Positions 10,907 through 18,332 of a stretch of DNA of 64,000 nt are shown one piece after another. Positions within the stretch are counted from its first letter, which is position 1, and every line of letters starts with the position of its first letter. The notes beneath the pieces were generated by a model, which did no database searches, was not told the origin of the DNA, and worked only from the letters and a program-made list of their open reading frames with translations. Source of the stretch: Fulvivirga ulvae (lineage in GTDB: Bacteria; Bacteroidota; Bacteroidia; Cytophagales; Cyclobacteriaceae); NCBI RefSeq assembly GCF_021389975.1, contig NZ_CP089981.1:1-64000 (forward strand), written 5' to 3'. A program made the translations under genes and the position numbers.

Positions 10907-11629
10907 TTACCCTACTTTCCTTTTCTGTTCCTGAATGCTTGGTGCTGGTTGGGATGCGTGCATGAATTTGCCGTGCATCCATTTGATTTCCCAAGCCCCG
11001 GGTTTTCCACCTCGTACACGTAATAATTCTACTTTCCACCTGGGAAAGCCTATCCCTGGCAATGTACCTACACGCTCACTTTCCATTGATGCTATTTTCC
11101 AACGTGACACACATGCGGTGGCATTGAGACTGTGGTCATTACGCAGTACAAAACCAGTAACCTGGCTTTGCTCAACGGCCAACTGCAAGCGCCTGGACGA
11201 TGTAAAATCCAGGGATTGCATTTCAGCGATCACGGCAGACAAGGCACTGCATTTCAGTGCTTCTTCCATGGCAGACTTTACATCCTTTTCATTTTTTAGG
11301 TCTATAAAAATGACCCTGTCCGGTTCGATACCATAATGTTTTAATCCCGGAGGGAAAACTTTGGTTGATGAACTGATCCAAAGAGCCGCTCCACAAGTTC
11401 CCATTAAAGATGCTACTAACCCGGCCACAAAAGCAGTTGTAGCAGCATCATCATTGCTACGGGCTGGCATAAATTCATGAACTGCACCAACAGGAAATGA
11501 ACCGCTGGGAAATGCCTCACTAACCGGGCCTAAAGCCGTATCGCGGCTGACACTTGAAGCTGGCTTGAAGCCTTCCATACGGCTGATTTCCGCCTGTAGC
11601 TGAGCGACAATATCTGATTTTTGGGGCAT
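10907..11629 (-). CDS. imuA: ImuA, RecA-like mutasome accessory protein
   Basis: A 240-residue RecA/SulA-fold protein and first gene of the imuA-imuB-dnaE2 cassette. The middle contains GAVHEFMPARSNDDAATTAFVAG, followed by ALWISSS, resembling the P-loop region of RecA-like ImuA proteins without a clean Walker A. The N-terminal helix IVAQLQAEISRMEG is typical, as is a basic C-terminus (IQEQKRKVG) that may contact partners. The start ATG at 11629 is preceded by AAGGAG about 6 bases away. Induction by DNA damage is usual for this cassette; two inverted CTAA-N5-TTAG boxes upstream may be the operators. Identification relies mainly on cassette order plus fold-like motifs. Confidence 0.85.
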   Translation of the reverse strand: MPQKSDIVAQLQAEISRMEGFKPASSVSRDTALGPVSEAFPSGSFPVGAVHEFMPARSNDDAATTAFVAGLVASLMGTCGAALWISSSTKVFPPGLKHYGIEPDRVIFIDLKNEKDVKSAMEEALKCSALSAVIAEMQSLDFTSSRRLQLAVEQSQVTGFVLRNDHSLNATACVSRWKIASMESERVGTLPGIGFPRWKVELLRVRGGKPGAWEIKWMHGKFMHASQPAPSIQEQKRKVG

Positions 11630-11673
11630 GGGGAACTCCTTTTCAAAGCTTTGTGATTATAACACAAAACCAA

Positions 11674-11725
11674 TTACTAATGTTTTTAGCAAAAACAAAT
11701 GTAATAAAACTAAAAATATTAGTAA
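11674..11725 (-). promoter_or_regulatory. Candidate imuA promoter with two operator boxes
   Basis: Two 16-bp elements, 11674-11689 (TTACTAATGTTTTTAG) and 11710-11725 (CTAAAAATATTAGTAA), are inverted copies with one mismatch. Each contains its own CTAA-N5-TTAG dyad, and the centres are 33 bp apart, about three helical turns. On the minus strand the sequence TACATTTG (11696-11703) between them fits the Bacteroidota -7 consensus TAnnTTTG. The upstream box would cover the -33 region and the downstream box the start site, a layout suited to repression of the mutasome. No clear TTG -33 element is seen. The binding protein is unknown; a LexA-like factor is an inference. Confidence 0.55.
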
Positions 11726-11824
11726 AGGAAAAGGATGTTAATTTGTTTGATGTCCATAGGTTCAAGGATAATGGGCATATAGATTTTATTTGCGATATAG
11801 CCCGTTAAGCTTGATTTTTCAAAG

Positions 11825-11881
11825 TGGCACTAATTGAACCGAAATCTCTGGCACTATTCGAACCGAATTAGCCACCTTACA
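11825..11881. repeat. Possible IS21-type terminal remnant with two direct repeats
   Basis: Two 19-bp units, 11825-11843 (TGGCACTAATTGAACCGAA) and 11849-11867, match at all but a few positions and are 24 bp apart. Read from the other strand the segment starts TGTAAGGTGGCTAATTCGG. Repeated GAACCGAA-type units inside a TGT-starting end resemble the multi-repeat ends of IS21-family elements in Bacteroidota. No istA or istB gene is nearby, so this would be a solitary end. The match to IS21 is from memory and not verified. Confidence 0.35.
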
Positions 11882-11899
11882 GGCCACACGAATGCTTAG

Positions 11900-12646
11900 T
11901 TATTGTGGTGCGTTATAATCTTCTTCATTCATTAGGTTATTAAATTTTCTAAATCTCATTTCATCAAATTCTTTACCTAAAAATTCATTAAAGTTAACCT
12001 TCGTGTTGAGTAGCTGCCATTTTTCTTCTATTGGGAAATGATCAATTAATAAAAAATCTGGTGAGCTAAGAAAATATCTCATATCAATACTTTGTTTGAA
12101 GTCATTGGAACCAAATGAGAAACCCCCACTTCCCCAGGTTGAATCAATTAATTCCCATTGATTATTTAATTTAATTGCATTCCAAGCGTGATTTGAAGAA
12201 ATAGAATCTGGTGTTGGTAAAAGATAATCTTGCGCATATCCTATAACTACTTCACATTCTATCTCTGAAATTGAAGCTAAAGAACAAAACAAGTTTGCAT
12301 AACCAGTACAAATGGTTTTTTTATTCTTAAAAACATATTCCGGTTCAACTACTTCAAAGGTTGGGGCGAATTGCATTTGATAGTCATATTCTATATTTTG
12401 AGCAATCCAATAGTAAATAGTTTCAGCTCGCTCTTTTTTAGTTCTGCTAACCTTGGATAGATATTTTCCTAATTGTTCTAGGGATGAATTTTTAGGTGCT
12501 TTTTTTGCGTAATTAAATAAGGAGAGGTTCACTATTGCATCCTGTTGTCCATAGGATTTAATAGTTAAACTTAGAAATATTACAATAAATATCGTTCTTA
12601 ATTTAAGCAAAATCGTGCTCGTTTTCATTTTCACAATTGCCACCAT
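11900..12646 (-). CDS. Exported transglutaminase-like cysteine peptidase-fold protein
   Basis: A 248-residue protein with an N-terminal hydrophobic signal (LRTIFIVIFLSLTIKSYGQ). The catalytic triad of the transglutaminase core is visible: C113 in TICTGYANLF, H153 in SNHAWNAIKL and D168 in IDSTWGSG. Members act as proteases or transamidases outside the cytoplasm; the substrate here is unknown. The start at 12646 overlaps the upstream SMI1 gene by 16 bases; the methionine at residue 7 (12628) gives a more usual signal peptide and may be the true start. The gene lies within an AT-rich mosaic of small genes on the minus strand. Confidence 0.75.
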   Translation of the reverse strand: MVAIVKMKTSTILLKLRTIFIVIFLSLTIKSYGQQDAIVNLSLFNYAKKAPKNSSLEQLGKYLSKVSRTKKERAETIYYWIAQNIEYDYQMQFAPTFEVVEPEYVFKNKKTICTGYANLFCSLASISEIECEVVIGYAQDYLLPTPDSISSNHAWNAIKLNNQWELIDSTWGSGGFSFGSNDFKQSIDMRYFLSSPDFLLIDHFPIEEKWQLLNTKVNFNEFLGKEFDEMRFRKFNNLMNEEDYNAPQ

Positions 12647-13380
12647 TTACGATCCGAATTCTCTTTCTTTGATTTGTTGTTTATCCATTTCGAGTATTCT
12701 CTTTCTAGATGAAGCTTAAGATCATTACCAGAGTAGCTGTTCGTTAATAGGGGAGCGTCCATGATACTTAAGATCATATGTTTAATTGAGAAGTTTTTTA
12801 ACGTCCATTCAGAGGCTATAACTTCCTCAAGTGTTAAGTTTTCTAGTTTGTCTTTAACTCTCTTCAGTAATTCTATATTTGTATTGAGCCAATGTTCATA
12901 TAAATCCAGAATTCCTTTGTCTTTAATTCTTTCGAAACGTCCATCGCAGTCATAAAAAATAAGAGTTCCTGTTTCTTCACCTGTCACAACGATAGATTGT
13001 TCCATCCCACATCCATAATCGAATAGTTTTATGTAACCTGAGACTTCTTCAATGTCAATCATGTCCAGATCAATTTGATTTGGATCATCACAGTTTCTTA
13101 AGAGATGTTCCGTTCCTTTATATGGAGGAGAAATATTGTTTAGAGACAAGCACTCAAGACCGTAACCGTTTCCTGCACCGCCATTTCCTAGTTCGGTAAG
13201 TACTATTTTGTATTCGTCCGATAGGGTAATGCCGTTCTGTTTTTCAATTCGTTCAATTTCTTTAGCTGAAAGAGGTTTGCCAAGTTGATATTTATGTTTG
13301 TTCGAACCAAACACAGAATACCTTTTATCAAGGTCTTTTAATTCTTCAAGCTTGTTCTTTATCTCCGTAATTCTGGTCAT
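12631..13380 (-). CDS. SMI1/KNR4 (SUKH) family protein
   Basis: A 249-residue cytoplasmic protein. The N-terminal half has the SUKH pattern: LSAKEIERIEKQNGITLSDEYK then a glycine-rich turn (LGNGGAGNGYGL), followed by beta strands with CGMEQSIVVTGEETG and WLNTNIELL. SUKH proteins are often immunity proteins against polymorphic toxins, but many in Bacteroidota are orphans with no toxin next door, as here. The last codons overlap the transglutaminase-like gene by 16 bases, so the two may be coexpressed. The about 70-residue C-terminal extension (KHMILSIMDAPLLTNSY onward) is not part of the core fold and is unassigned. Confidence 0.75.
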   Translation of the reverse strand: MTRITEIKNKLEELKDLDKRYSVFGSNKHKYQLGKPLSAKEIERIEKQNGITLSDEYKIVLTELGNGGAGNGYGLECLSLNNISPPYKGTEHLLRNCDDPNQIDLDMIDIEEVSGYIKLFDYGCGMEQSIVVTGEETGTLIFYDCDGRFERIKDKGILDLYEHWLNTNIELLKRVKDKLENLTLEEVIASEWTLKNFSIKHMILSIMDAPLLTNSYSGNDLKLHLEREYSKWINNKSKKENSDRKWWQL

Positions 13381-13431
13381 TTAAAAATTATTGAGCACAA
13401 CAGTTAGTGTAAAATGCATTTTTACATAGCC

Positions 13432-13495
13432 CCGTACGTACGGTGGTGTGAGAGGCGCACCGTGGGCTTATGGCTCACGGCCGTCTACTCGATTG
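13432..13495 (+). repeat. Solitary 3'-end copy of the group II intron (part of domain V plus domain VI)
   Basis: These 64 bp are identical to 16134-16197, the last part of the complete intron downstream, in the same orientation. They comprise the 3' strand of the domain V hairpin (CCGTACGTACGGTGGTGT), the domain VI hairpin and the terminal TACTCGATT. Nothing of the rest of the intron precedes them. A 5'-truncated retrotransposed copy or a product of recombination would explain it. Perfect identity suggests a recent event. Confidence 0.8.
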
Positions 13496-13502
13496 TGTGT
13501 AG

Positions 13503-14144
13503 CTATTTTTTCTTCAGTTTTATATGTCCTGTTTGTATCAGTCTTTGGCCAATACTCTCGATAATTTCACCATCCAATTTAACTTCAAATTCAATTTTTT
13601 CTCCAGCCGTAATGGAAGCAGCGGAACCAAAAGGTATTGTAAAGGAGACCCATTCACCTGTTATTCTATTTTTTCGATTCACGGTAATTTCAACGTAGTC
13701 AGTCCCCTTGTTTGAATTAAATAGCTCTTTGTCGACAGGCACTTTTAAAAGTGAAATGGGTTGGCCTTGGCTATCATACCCTTGAAGTTGTTTTCTGTTC
13801 TTCTTATTGGAGTATTCGACTTGAATTTTGTCCAGCGTCCTTGCAATTTGTGAGTCCAGTTTAATGTATAAAGTGTCTTTGTTATAAGATTTCATATAGT
13901 ACTGTCCGATTGCCAAAGTAGCTTTTACTTTAAAAGTCGAATCTGTTAATTTTTCGATTTCACCTACATACTCCGCATAAATTCCATTTTTGTCGCGGTC
14001 GTATGTAAAAACCACGCTGCTATCAGGCTTGATTTGAAGTAAACAGTGATAACTTTTATTCTCATCTGTCGAATAGCCTTCAAAGGTTTGTCCGAAAGAA
14101 AGCACTGAGCTAAGAAGCAGTAAAAAAGTTAAGGTCAAATTCAT
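13503..14144 (-). CDS. Exported protein of unknown function
   Basis: A 213-residue protein with a clear signal peptide (NLTLTFLLLLSSVLSFGQ, cleavage expected after SFG). The mature part is beta-rich with many charged strands, such as KPDSSVVFTYDRDKNGIY and FEVKLDGEIIESIGQRLIQTG. No lipobox and no membrane segment are seen, so it is probably periplasmic or secreted. The family is not recognised. The gene sits alone between the solitary intron 3' end, 8 bp downstream of its stop, and a long imperfect palindrome just upstream of its start. This position suggests it moved as a cassette-like unit. Confidence 0.65.
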   Translation of the reverse strand: MNLTLTFLLLLSSVLSFGQTFEGYSTDENKSYHCLLQIKPDSSVVFTYDRDKNGIYAEYVGEIEKLTDSTFKVKATLAIGQYYMKSYNKDTLYIKLDSQIARTLDKIQVEYSNKKNRKQLQGYDSQGQPISLLKVPVDKELFNSNKGTDYVEITVNRKNRITGEWVSFTIPFGSAASITAGEKIEFEVKLDGEIIESIGQRLIQTGHIKLKKK

Positions 14145-14155
14145 TCGTTTCTTTT

Positions 14156-14358
14156 AGTTACACACAACGTTTACTGTATGTTTTCGTGGCTGACTTCAAG
14201 GTAGTGAAATTTCGGTTTACCACGGAGTCAATCTGCAAGATTGACTTGCTAAATTTGTCCTCCGAAGCTAGTCAATCTTGCAGATTGACGGGATTTCTAC
14301 GAAGAACCAAAGCCTCGAAAACCACTAACCAGCCATGAAATATACAGAGTGTGTGTGC
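14156..14358. repeat. Long imperfect palindrome adjoining the intron 5' end
   Basis: The left arm starts near 14156 (TACACACAACG, then CTGTATGTTTTCGTGGCTG) and the right arm, read on the other strand from about 14358, gives ACACACACTCTGTATATTTC followed by ATGGCTGG. Both arms also share TAGTG...TTTCG and close on two exact 19-bp inverted copies, GTCAATCTGCAAGATTGAC at 14227-14245 and its complement at 14271-14289. The whole could fold into a hairpin of about 200 nt. An attC-like recombination site, a MITE or a strong terminator are all possible. The group II intron begins exactly at its right end. Confidence 0.6.
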
Positions 14359-14835
14359 CTTGAATGGTGAATATAGCTCAAGAAGATGAGTGTTCCAAGG
14401 GGTGAGAGTCCCGTAAGCGCTGGGGTCGTGCCCGGAAGCTAAGCAAGTGGCAAGGTGGTTTACCGTGAGGTATGCACTGAAGTAAGCCAGACTGCGGTGC
14501 CTGTACTGAAGTACATGAACCACATATAGAGGCATAAATATCTGGGTGAGCAAGCACATCTTTGTGAAGCCCTACGAATACCAAAAGGTGTTTATGTAGA
14601 TGTGGCAGGGATAGGCACAAGGATATTCACCTTACCAAGGGAGGTCTCGAACTGCACGGGATGCAAATCGAGAAGTCAGCAGAAGCCATAGTAGCTATTG
14701 GTCAACGAGTTCTGAAAAACAGGGAGGTCTCACTAAATAGCGAAGGGCTGAACATTGAATTACGTCTTAATTCGGATAGGAATGTCGACATAGTCGGCAT
14801 AGCCTACCCTTAAGCAGACAAGGAAAGAAGGAAAA

Positions 14836-16116
14836 ATGATAGAAAAAGTACTACAACCTAAAAACCTGTACAGAGCCTATCACCAAGTGGTGAGAAATAA
14901 AGGTGCGTCAGGAGTAGATGGGATGAAGGTGAGCGAATTGAAGTCATACATTGATGGAAATCGCAAAGCTGTTCTCACTTCAATTCTGAACAGGATGTAT
15001 GTACCCAGAGCTATCAGAGGGGTTGAGATACCCAAATCAAATGGTAAGACCAGATTACTGGGAGTACCAACAGTAGTGGATAGGTGGCTTCAGCAGGCAG
15101 TTAACCAGCAACTAGCAATCCGATTCGAACTTGATTTTGAAGCAGAAAGCTATGGCTTTCGGCCACGAAAGAACCTGCATCAGGCGGTTACGCAATCCTT
15201 GAAAAACATCAATGATGGCTATCAGGACATTGTGGATATTGACCTGAAGGGGTTCTTCGATGAAGTACAACACTACAAGCTGCTCCAACTGATCTACAAC
15301 AAGGTAAAATGTCCAACTACTTTATGGCTGATCCGAAAATGGCTACGTGCGCCTATCCAAATAAATGGAAAGCTGCACAAGCGCAGGAAGGGAATGCCAC
15401 AAGGTAGCCCGCTTAGTCCATTGCTATCCAACATATTGCTGGACGAACTGGACAAGTACCTCAAAGAGAAAGGACTGAAGTTTGTCCGCTATGCCGATGA
15501 TTTCAGCATCTATGCGAAATCCAAAGCAGACGCCAAAAAGATAGGCAACGAGGTTTACCTGTTCCTGAAGAACAAGCTAGACCTGCCTATTAACCGCGCA
15601 AAGAGCGGCATCCGAAGGCCTAACAACTTTGAGCTTTTAGGCCACGGCTTCGTGCCCACCTACAAGAAAGGGGAAAAGGGAAAATACCAGTTGGTAGTGA
15701 AGAAGGAGAGTTGGGAAAACCTAAAGCGCAAACTAAAAGCTGTAACCAAGAAAACAATGCCTTACAGTTTCGAATTCCGGCTGCATAAACTCAAAGAAGT
15801 GTGGATGGGATGGGTGAACAACTACCGTTTGGCAAGTATTCACCACAAGCTCAAACAGCTCGATGAGTGGCTGCGGAACCGGCTTCGATACTGCATCTGG
15901 CACGACTGGAAGAAGCTGGAAAGAAAGCGTAAAAACCTTATCCGATTAGGCGTGAAACAAGGACAGGCATATGCCTGGAGCAGAACCCGAATGGGTGGAT
16001 GGGGAGTAGCTCAAAGCCCGATTCTTGGTACAACAATAACCTTATCTCGGCTCAAAAAGAAAGGGTATGAAAGTATGATGGATTACTATTTGAAATTCAA
16101 ACCTGAAATTCAATGA
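14836..16116 (+). CDS. ltrA: Group II intron reverse transcriptase/maturase
   Basis: A 426-residue protein that reverse transcribes the intron RNA and helps it splice. RT domains are complete: LYRAYHQVVRNKGASGVDGM (RT0-1), GYGFRP-like YGFRPRKNLHQA, DIDLKGFFDEV, QGSPLSPLLSNILLDELD and the catalytic FVRYADDF near residue 218. The thumb/maturase X domain follows (FRLHKLKEVWMGWVNNYRLA). It stops after the X and DNA-binding part without the C-terminal HNH-like endonuclease. The stop codon TGA at 16114-16116 overlaps the first base pairs of domain V. The start ATG follows GGAAAGAAGGAAAA. The D5/D6 RNA next to it excludes retron or diversity-generating RTs. Confidence 0.93.
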   Translation: MIEKVLQPKNLYRAYHQVVRNKGASGVDGMKVSELKSYIDGNRKAVLTSILNRMYVPRAIRGVEIPKSNGKTRLLGVPTVVDRWLQQAVNQQLAIRFELDFEAESYGFRPRKNLHQAVTQSLKNINDGYQDIVDIDLKGFFDEVQHYKLLQLIYNKVKCPTTLWLIRKWLRAPIQINGKLHKRRKGMPQGSPLSPLLSNILLDELDKYLKEKGLKFVRYADDFSIYAKSKADAKKIGNEVYLFLKNKLDLPINRAKSGIRRPNNFELLGHGFVPTYKKGEKGKYQLVVKKESWENLKRKLKAVTKKTMPYSFEFRLHKLKEVWMGWVNNYRLASIHHKLKQLDEWLRNRLRYCIWHDWKKLERKRKNLIRLGVKQGQAYAWSRTRMGGWGVAQSPILGTTITLSRLKKKGYESMMDYYLKFKPEIQ

Positions 16117-16196
16117 ACCGCCGTATACGAGATCCGTACGTACGGTGGTGTGAGAGGCGCACCGTGGGCTTATGGCTCACGGCCGTCTACTCGATT
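16117..16196 (+). ncRNA. Group II intron domains V and VI
   Basis: Domain V is the hairpin with arms ACCGCCGTA (16117-16125) and TACGGTGGT (about 16141-16149) around an internal AGATC-type loop; eight of nine outer pairs are Watson-Crick and one is G-U. Domain VI follows with CCGTGGGC-TTAT-GGCTCACGG and an unpaired A-rich 3' tail ending TACTCGATT, which should contain the branch point. This is the splicing catalytic core. Its 3' 64 bp are repeated at 13432-13495. Confidence 0.8.
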
Positions 16197-16207
16197 GGCA
16201 ACTGGCT

Positions 16208-17065
16208 TTATTTTATTTCAATTTTGTCATTAGTTCTAATATAAATCAATGCCTCTTCTGTAGTTGAAATTTCGTGCATACTATTTCCTGTTGATTCAAA
16301 ATAACTTCCAGCGTCCAAATTCATAATAGAATCTGTATTAGGTATTTTGTAATCAATATTTCCGTCTATAATCACACCATAAAGAATAGTTCCTTTAGTG
16401 TAAATATTCCTTTTAAAATCTTTAGGTAGTTTCACAAAAATGCCACGAACACCTTCTGCATTTTTCCACAAAAAGCTAATTTTCGATTGATTATTTGCCG
16501 CAATCCAATTTGTTTGGGTATTGTCAAGCCAAGTAATATTAGAAGCATCTATATTAATAGGTCGTTCCCCATTGTTAAAATATTCATTTGTTGGTTTTAC
16601 TAAATATGGTCCAGTATCGATTTCGATATAAGCCATTGTTCCTTCTCCTTTGGCAGAAGTAATATGTGGTTCACCAGCTGGTTGCGTCCAAAATGATCCA
16701 ACCGGCATCCACATGTTTTCTGCTTTTGGGTCATCATTATGTATTAGTCCTTTCATCACAATGGCACGATATGTTACATTATGGATGTGGGGTGGTGATG
16801 AAAATCCGTCTACAAATTTTCCAATGTATCCTGTTGGAACTTCAGCTTTTCTATTTCCCCATATTGTTCCTGCCAAAGGACTTTTATCCCCTCGTGCTGG
16901 GTTCATTTGTTCCCAAATAATATCAGAGCTTAATCCAATTTGATTTGTTGGGTTTTCTATAAATTCAGAAAAAGTATTTTCTGCCGTTTTTTCTTCTGAT
17001 TTTGGATTGTTACAGGAAACAATTAATCCTACAATTAGAAGTAAATAGAAGCTTGATTTTATCAT
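16208..17065 (-). CDS. Cupin-fold lipoprotein of the DUF4437 type
   Basis: A 285-residue protein beginning with a lipoprotein signal (FYLLLIVGLIVSCNN, lipobox cysteine at residue 18). Two cupin-like halves are visible. The first has FSSPPHIHNVTYRAIVMKG and WTQPAGEPHITS, with paired histidines that can bind a metal. The second has IYTKGTILYGVIIDGN and LDAGSYFESTGNSMHEIST. DUF4437 proteins have this double cupin architecture; an enzymatic reaction is not established. It is likely anchored to a membrane outside the cytoplasm. The start is 12 bp downstream of the nitroreductase stop, so the two are probably cotranscribed from the promoter at 17.75 kb and may be under the divergent HxlR regulator. 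Confidence 0.75.
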   Translation of the reverse strand: MIKSSFYLLLIVGLIVSCNNPKSEEKTAENTFSEFIENPTNQIGLSSDIIWEQMNPARGDKSPLAGTIWGNRKAEVPTGYIGKFVDGFSSPPHIHNVTYRAIVMKGLIHNDDPKAENMWMPVGSFWTQPAGEPHITSAKGEGTMAYIEIDTGPYLVKPTNEYFNNGERPINIDASNITWLDNTQTNWIAANNQSKISFLWKNAEGVRGIFVKLPKDFKRNIYTKGTILYGVIIDGNIDYKIPNTDSIMNLDAGSYFESTGNSMHEISTTEEALIYIRTNDKIEIK

Positions 17066-17076
17066 TTTTATTTATT

Positions 17077-17736
17077 TTAAATTACCGTTATTATTTCACT
17101 TTCTGACAATCGAGACTTTGGGGTTTTATCAGTTGAATTAAAGTCTGATTTTGCTCGATAGCCTATTGAAACAGCAGCTATTGCGGTAAACCCTTTTTCT
17201 CTTAAGCCAAATTCTTCATCTAACGCTTTTACATCAATTCCTTCCATTGGTGTTGCATCTATTCCAAGACTAGCAACTCCTAATAAAAAGTTTCCTAGAT
17301 TTAAATAAACTTGTTTTTCCATCCAGTGCTGAATGTCTTTTAAATCGTATTTATGAATTCCTGCAAAAGTTTTTACAGCACCTAAAAATCCTTTTTTGAT
17401 ATCTTCATTCGGAAATCTTCCGCTTTTATCCTCTGTATTTGCGATATGTTTATAGTATTGTTCATCAGCGTCAATTTTAGAACAAAAAACTACAACTGCT
17501 GAAGCGTTTAAAACTTTAGGTTCATTAAAATGAAAGAAGCCTTGTGTTCCTTTTGCCACTCTTTCCTTACCCTCTTCAGATTCAGCTATAATAAAATGCC
17601 AGGGCTGAAGGTTTACGCTTGATGGACTCATTCGCAATAGGTTCTTCACTTCTTTCATATCTGATTCAGATATTTTTTTATTTGAGTCAAATTCTTTCGT
17701 TGTATATCTCCATTTTAGAGTTTCTTTTAAGTTCAT
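17077..17736 (-). CDS. Nitroreductase family FMN-dependent NAD(P)H oxidoreductase
   Basis: A 219-residue flavoprotein, typical length for NfsB-type nitroreductases. It has the FMN-binding start (LKWRYTTKEFDSNKKI), the SSVNLQPWHFIIAES segment, the helix VYLNLGNFLLGVASLGIDATPMEGID and the C-terminal GYRAK pattern. It would reduce quinones or nitro compounds in the cytoplasm. It is transcribed away from the HxlR-type regulator, which starts 98 bp away. That divergent pairing is common, and the shared palindrome at 17768-17783 suggests regulation by it. The cupin gene follows in the same direction. Confidence 0.88.
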   Translation of the reverse strand: MNLKETLKWRYTTKEFDSNKKISESDMKEVKNLLRMSPSSVNLQPWHFIIAESEEGKERVAKGTQGFFHFNEPKVLNASAVVVFCSKIDADEQYYKHIANTEDKSGRFPNEDIKKGFLGAVKTFAGIHKYDLKDIQHWMEKQVYLNLGNFLLGVASLGIDATPMEGIDVKALDEEFGLREKGFTAIAAVSIGYRAKSDFNSTDKTPKSRLSESEIITVI

Positions 17737-17767
17737 TTATTATCCTTTTTATTTAACTATTATTTTT

Positions 17768-17802
17768 ATAGTTGCAATACTATATATAGTTTTTTACCTT
17801 TG
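17768..17802 (+). promoter_or_regulatory. hxlR-type promoter with overlapping palindromic operator
   Basis: TACCTTTG at 17795-17802 matches the Bacteroidota -7 consensus TAnnTTTG. GTTG at 17771-17774 gives a -33 element with a 20-bp spacer. The -33 element lies inside a dyad, ATAGTTGCAATACTAT (17768-17783; arms ATAGT/ACTAT). The start codon is 32 bp downstream of the -7 box. A dyad over the promoter between a regulator and its divergent oxidoreductase gene is consistent with autoregulation. Confidence 0.6.
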
Positions 17803-17834
17803 CAATAACGGTCAAAAATGATAGTATAAATTAT

Positions 17835-18188
17835 ATGGAAGAAGCGGCACATAAAATGCTTAAATTCAAGGGGAATGAATATCCATGTTGTGCAAGTTTA
17901 ACAATGGGAATAATTGGTGGGAAATGGAAAACTGTTATCCTCTACCATTTAATGGATGAAAAATTGAGGTATAATGAATTGCGAAAAATGATGCCTACTG
18001 TGACAGAAAGAACTTTAAGTTTGCAACTGAAAGCGCTTGAAGAAGATGGATTGATCAAAAGAAAGGTCTATACTTCAAAACCACCTTTAAAAGTTGAGTA
18101 TTCACTAACTGATTTTGGTAAAACTTTAATTCCCTTAATTAAGTCTATTGCAGATTGGGGTGATTTTGTCATTGAGAAATATTCATAG
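17835..18188 (+). CDS. HxlR family winged-helix transcriptional regulator
   Basis: A 117-residue regulator with the HxlR pattern: YPCCASLTMGIIGGKWKTVILYHLM at the N-terminus, the recognition helix region MPTVTERTLSLQLKALEEDGLI, and the wing VEYSLTDFGKTLIPLIKSIADWG. A cysteine pair sits near residue 20, where HxlR proteins that sense thiol-reactive compounds or oxidants often have their sensor. It is divergent from the nitroreductase and cupin genes, likely its targets. Effector unknown. Confidence 0.9.
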   Translation: MEEAAHKMLKFKGNEYPCCASLTMGIIGGKWKTVILYHLMDEKLRYNELRKMMPTVTERTLSLQLKALEEDGLIKRKVYTSKPPLKVEYSLTDFGKTLIPLIKSIADWGDFVIEKYS

Positions 18189-18332
18189 CTGATTGTGTTT
18201 TTAGCTTGTTGCCAACAATTGAATATGTGCAACGTTGCACATATTCGCACTATATTCTTCCTAATCTAAAGGATTTTTAATACCTGTCAAAGAGCTAATT
18301 GCAACATGCCTATAAATTTCAGTAGCCTGGTT

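Larger units (their letters stand above)
14349..16196 (+). mobile_element. Complete group II intron encoding a reverse transcriptase/maturase
   Basis: The element starts with a GTGTG-type 5' boundary; the run GTGTGTGTG makes the exact base ambiguous between 14349 and 14355. About 480 nt of structured RNA without a gene follow, then the maturase gene (14836-16116) and domains V and VI to the 3' end TACTCGAT(T) near 16196. The 5' part has typical intron features such as GGAAGCTAAGCAAGTGGCAAGG. The insertion point abuts a long palindrome upstream, as seen for intron classes that target hairpins (attC sites or terminators). The maturase lacks the DNA-endonuclease domain, which fits such a target preference. 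The intron subclass was not determined. Confidence 0.85.

Noticed and set aside
14272..14620. Two overlapping minus-strand frames in the intron's 5' part
   Set aside because: They fall in structured intron RNA, with no domain or signal.
14836..16116. Retron or diversity-generating reverse transcriptase
   Set aside because: The maturase X domain plus the domain V and VI RNA directly downstream identify a group II intron.
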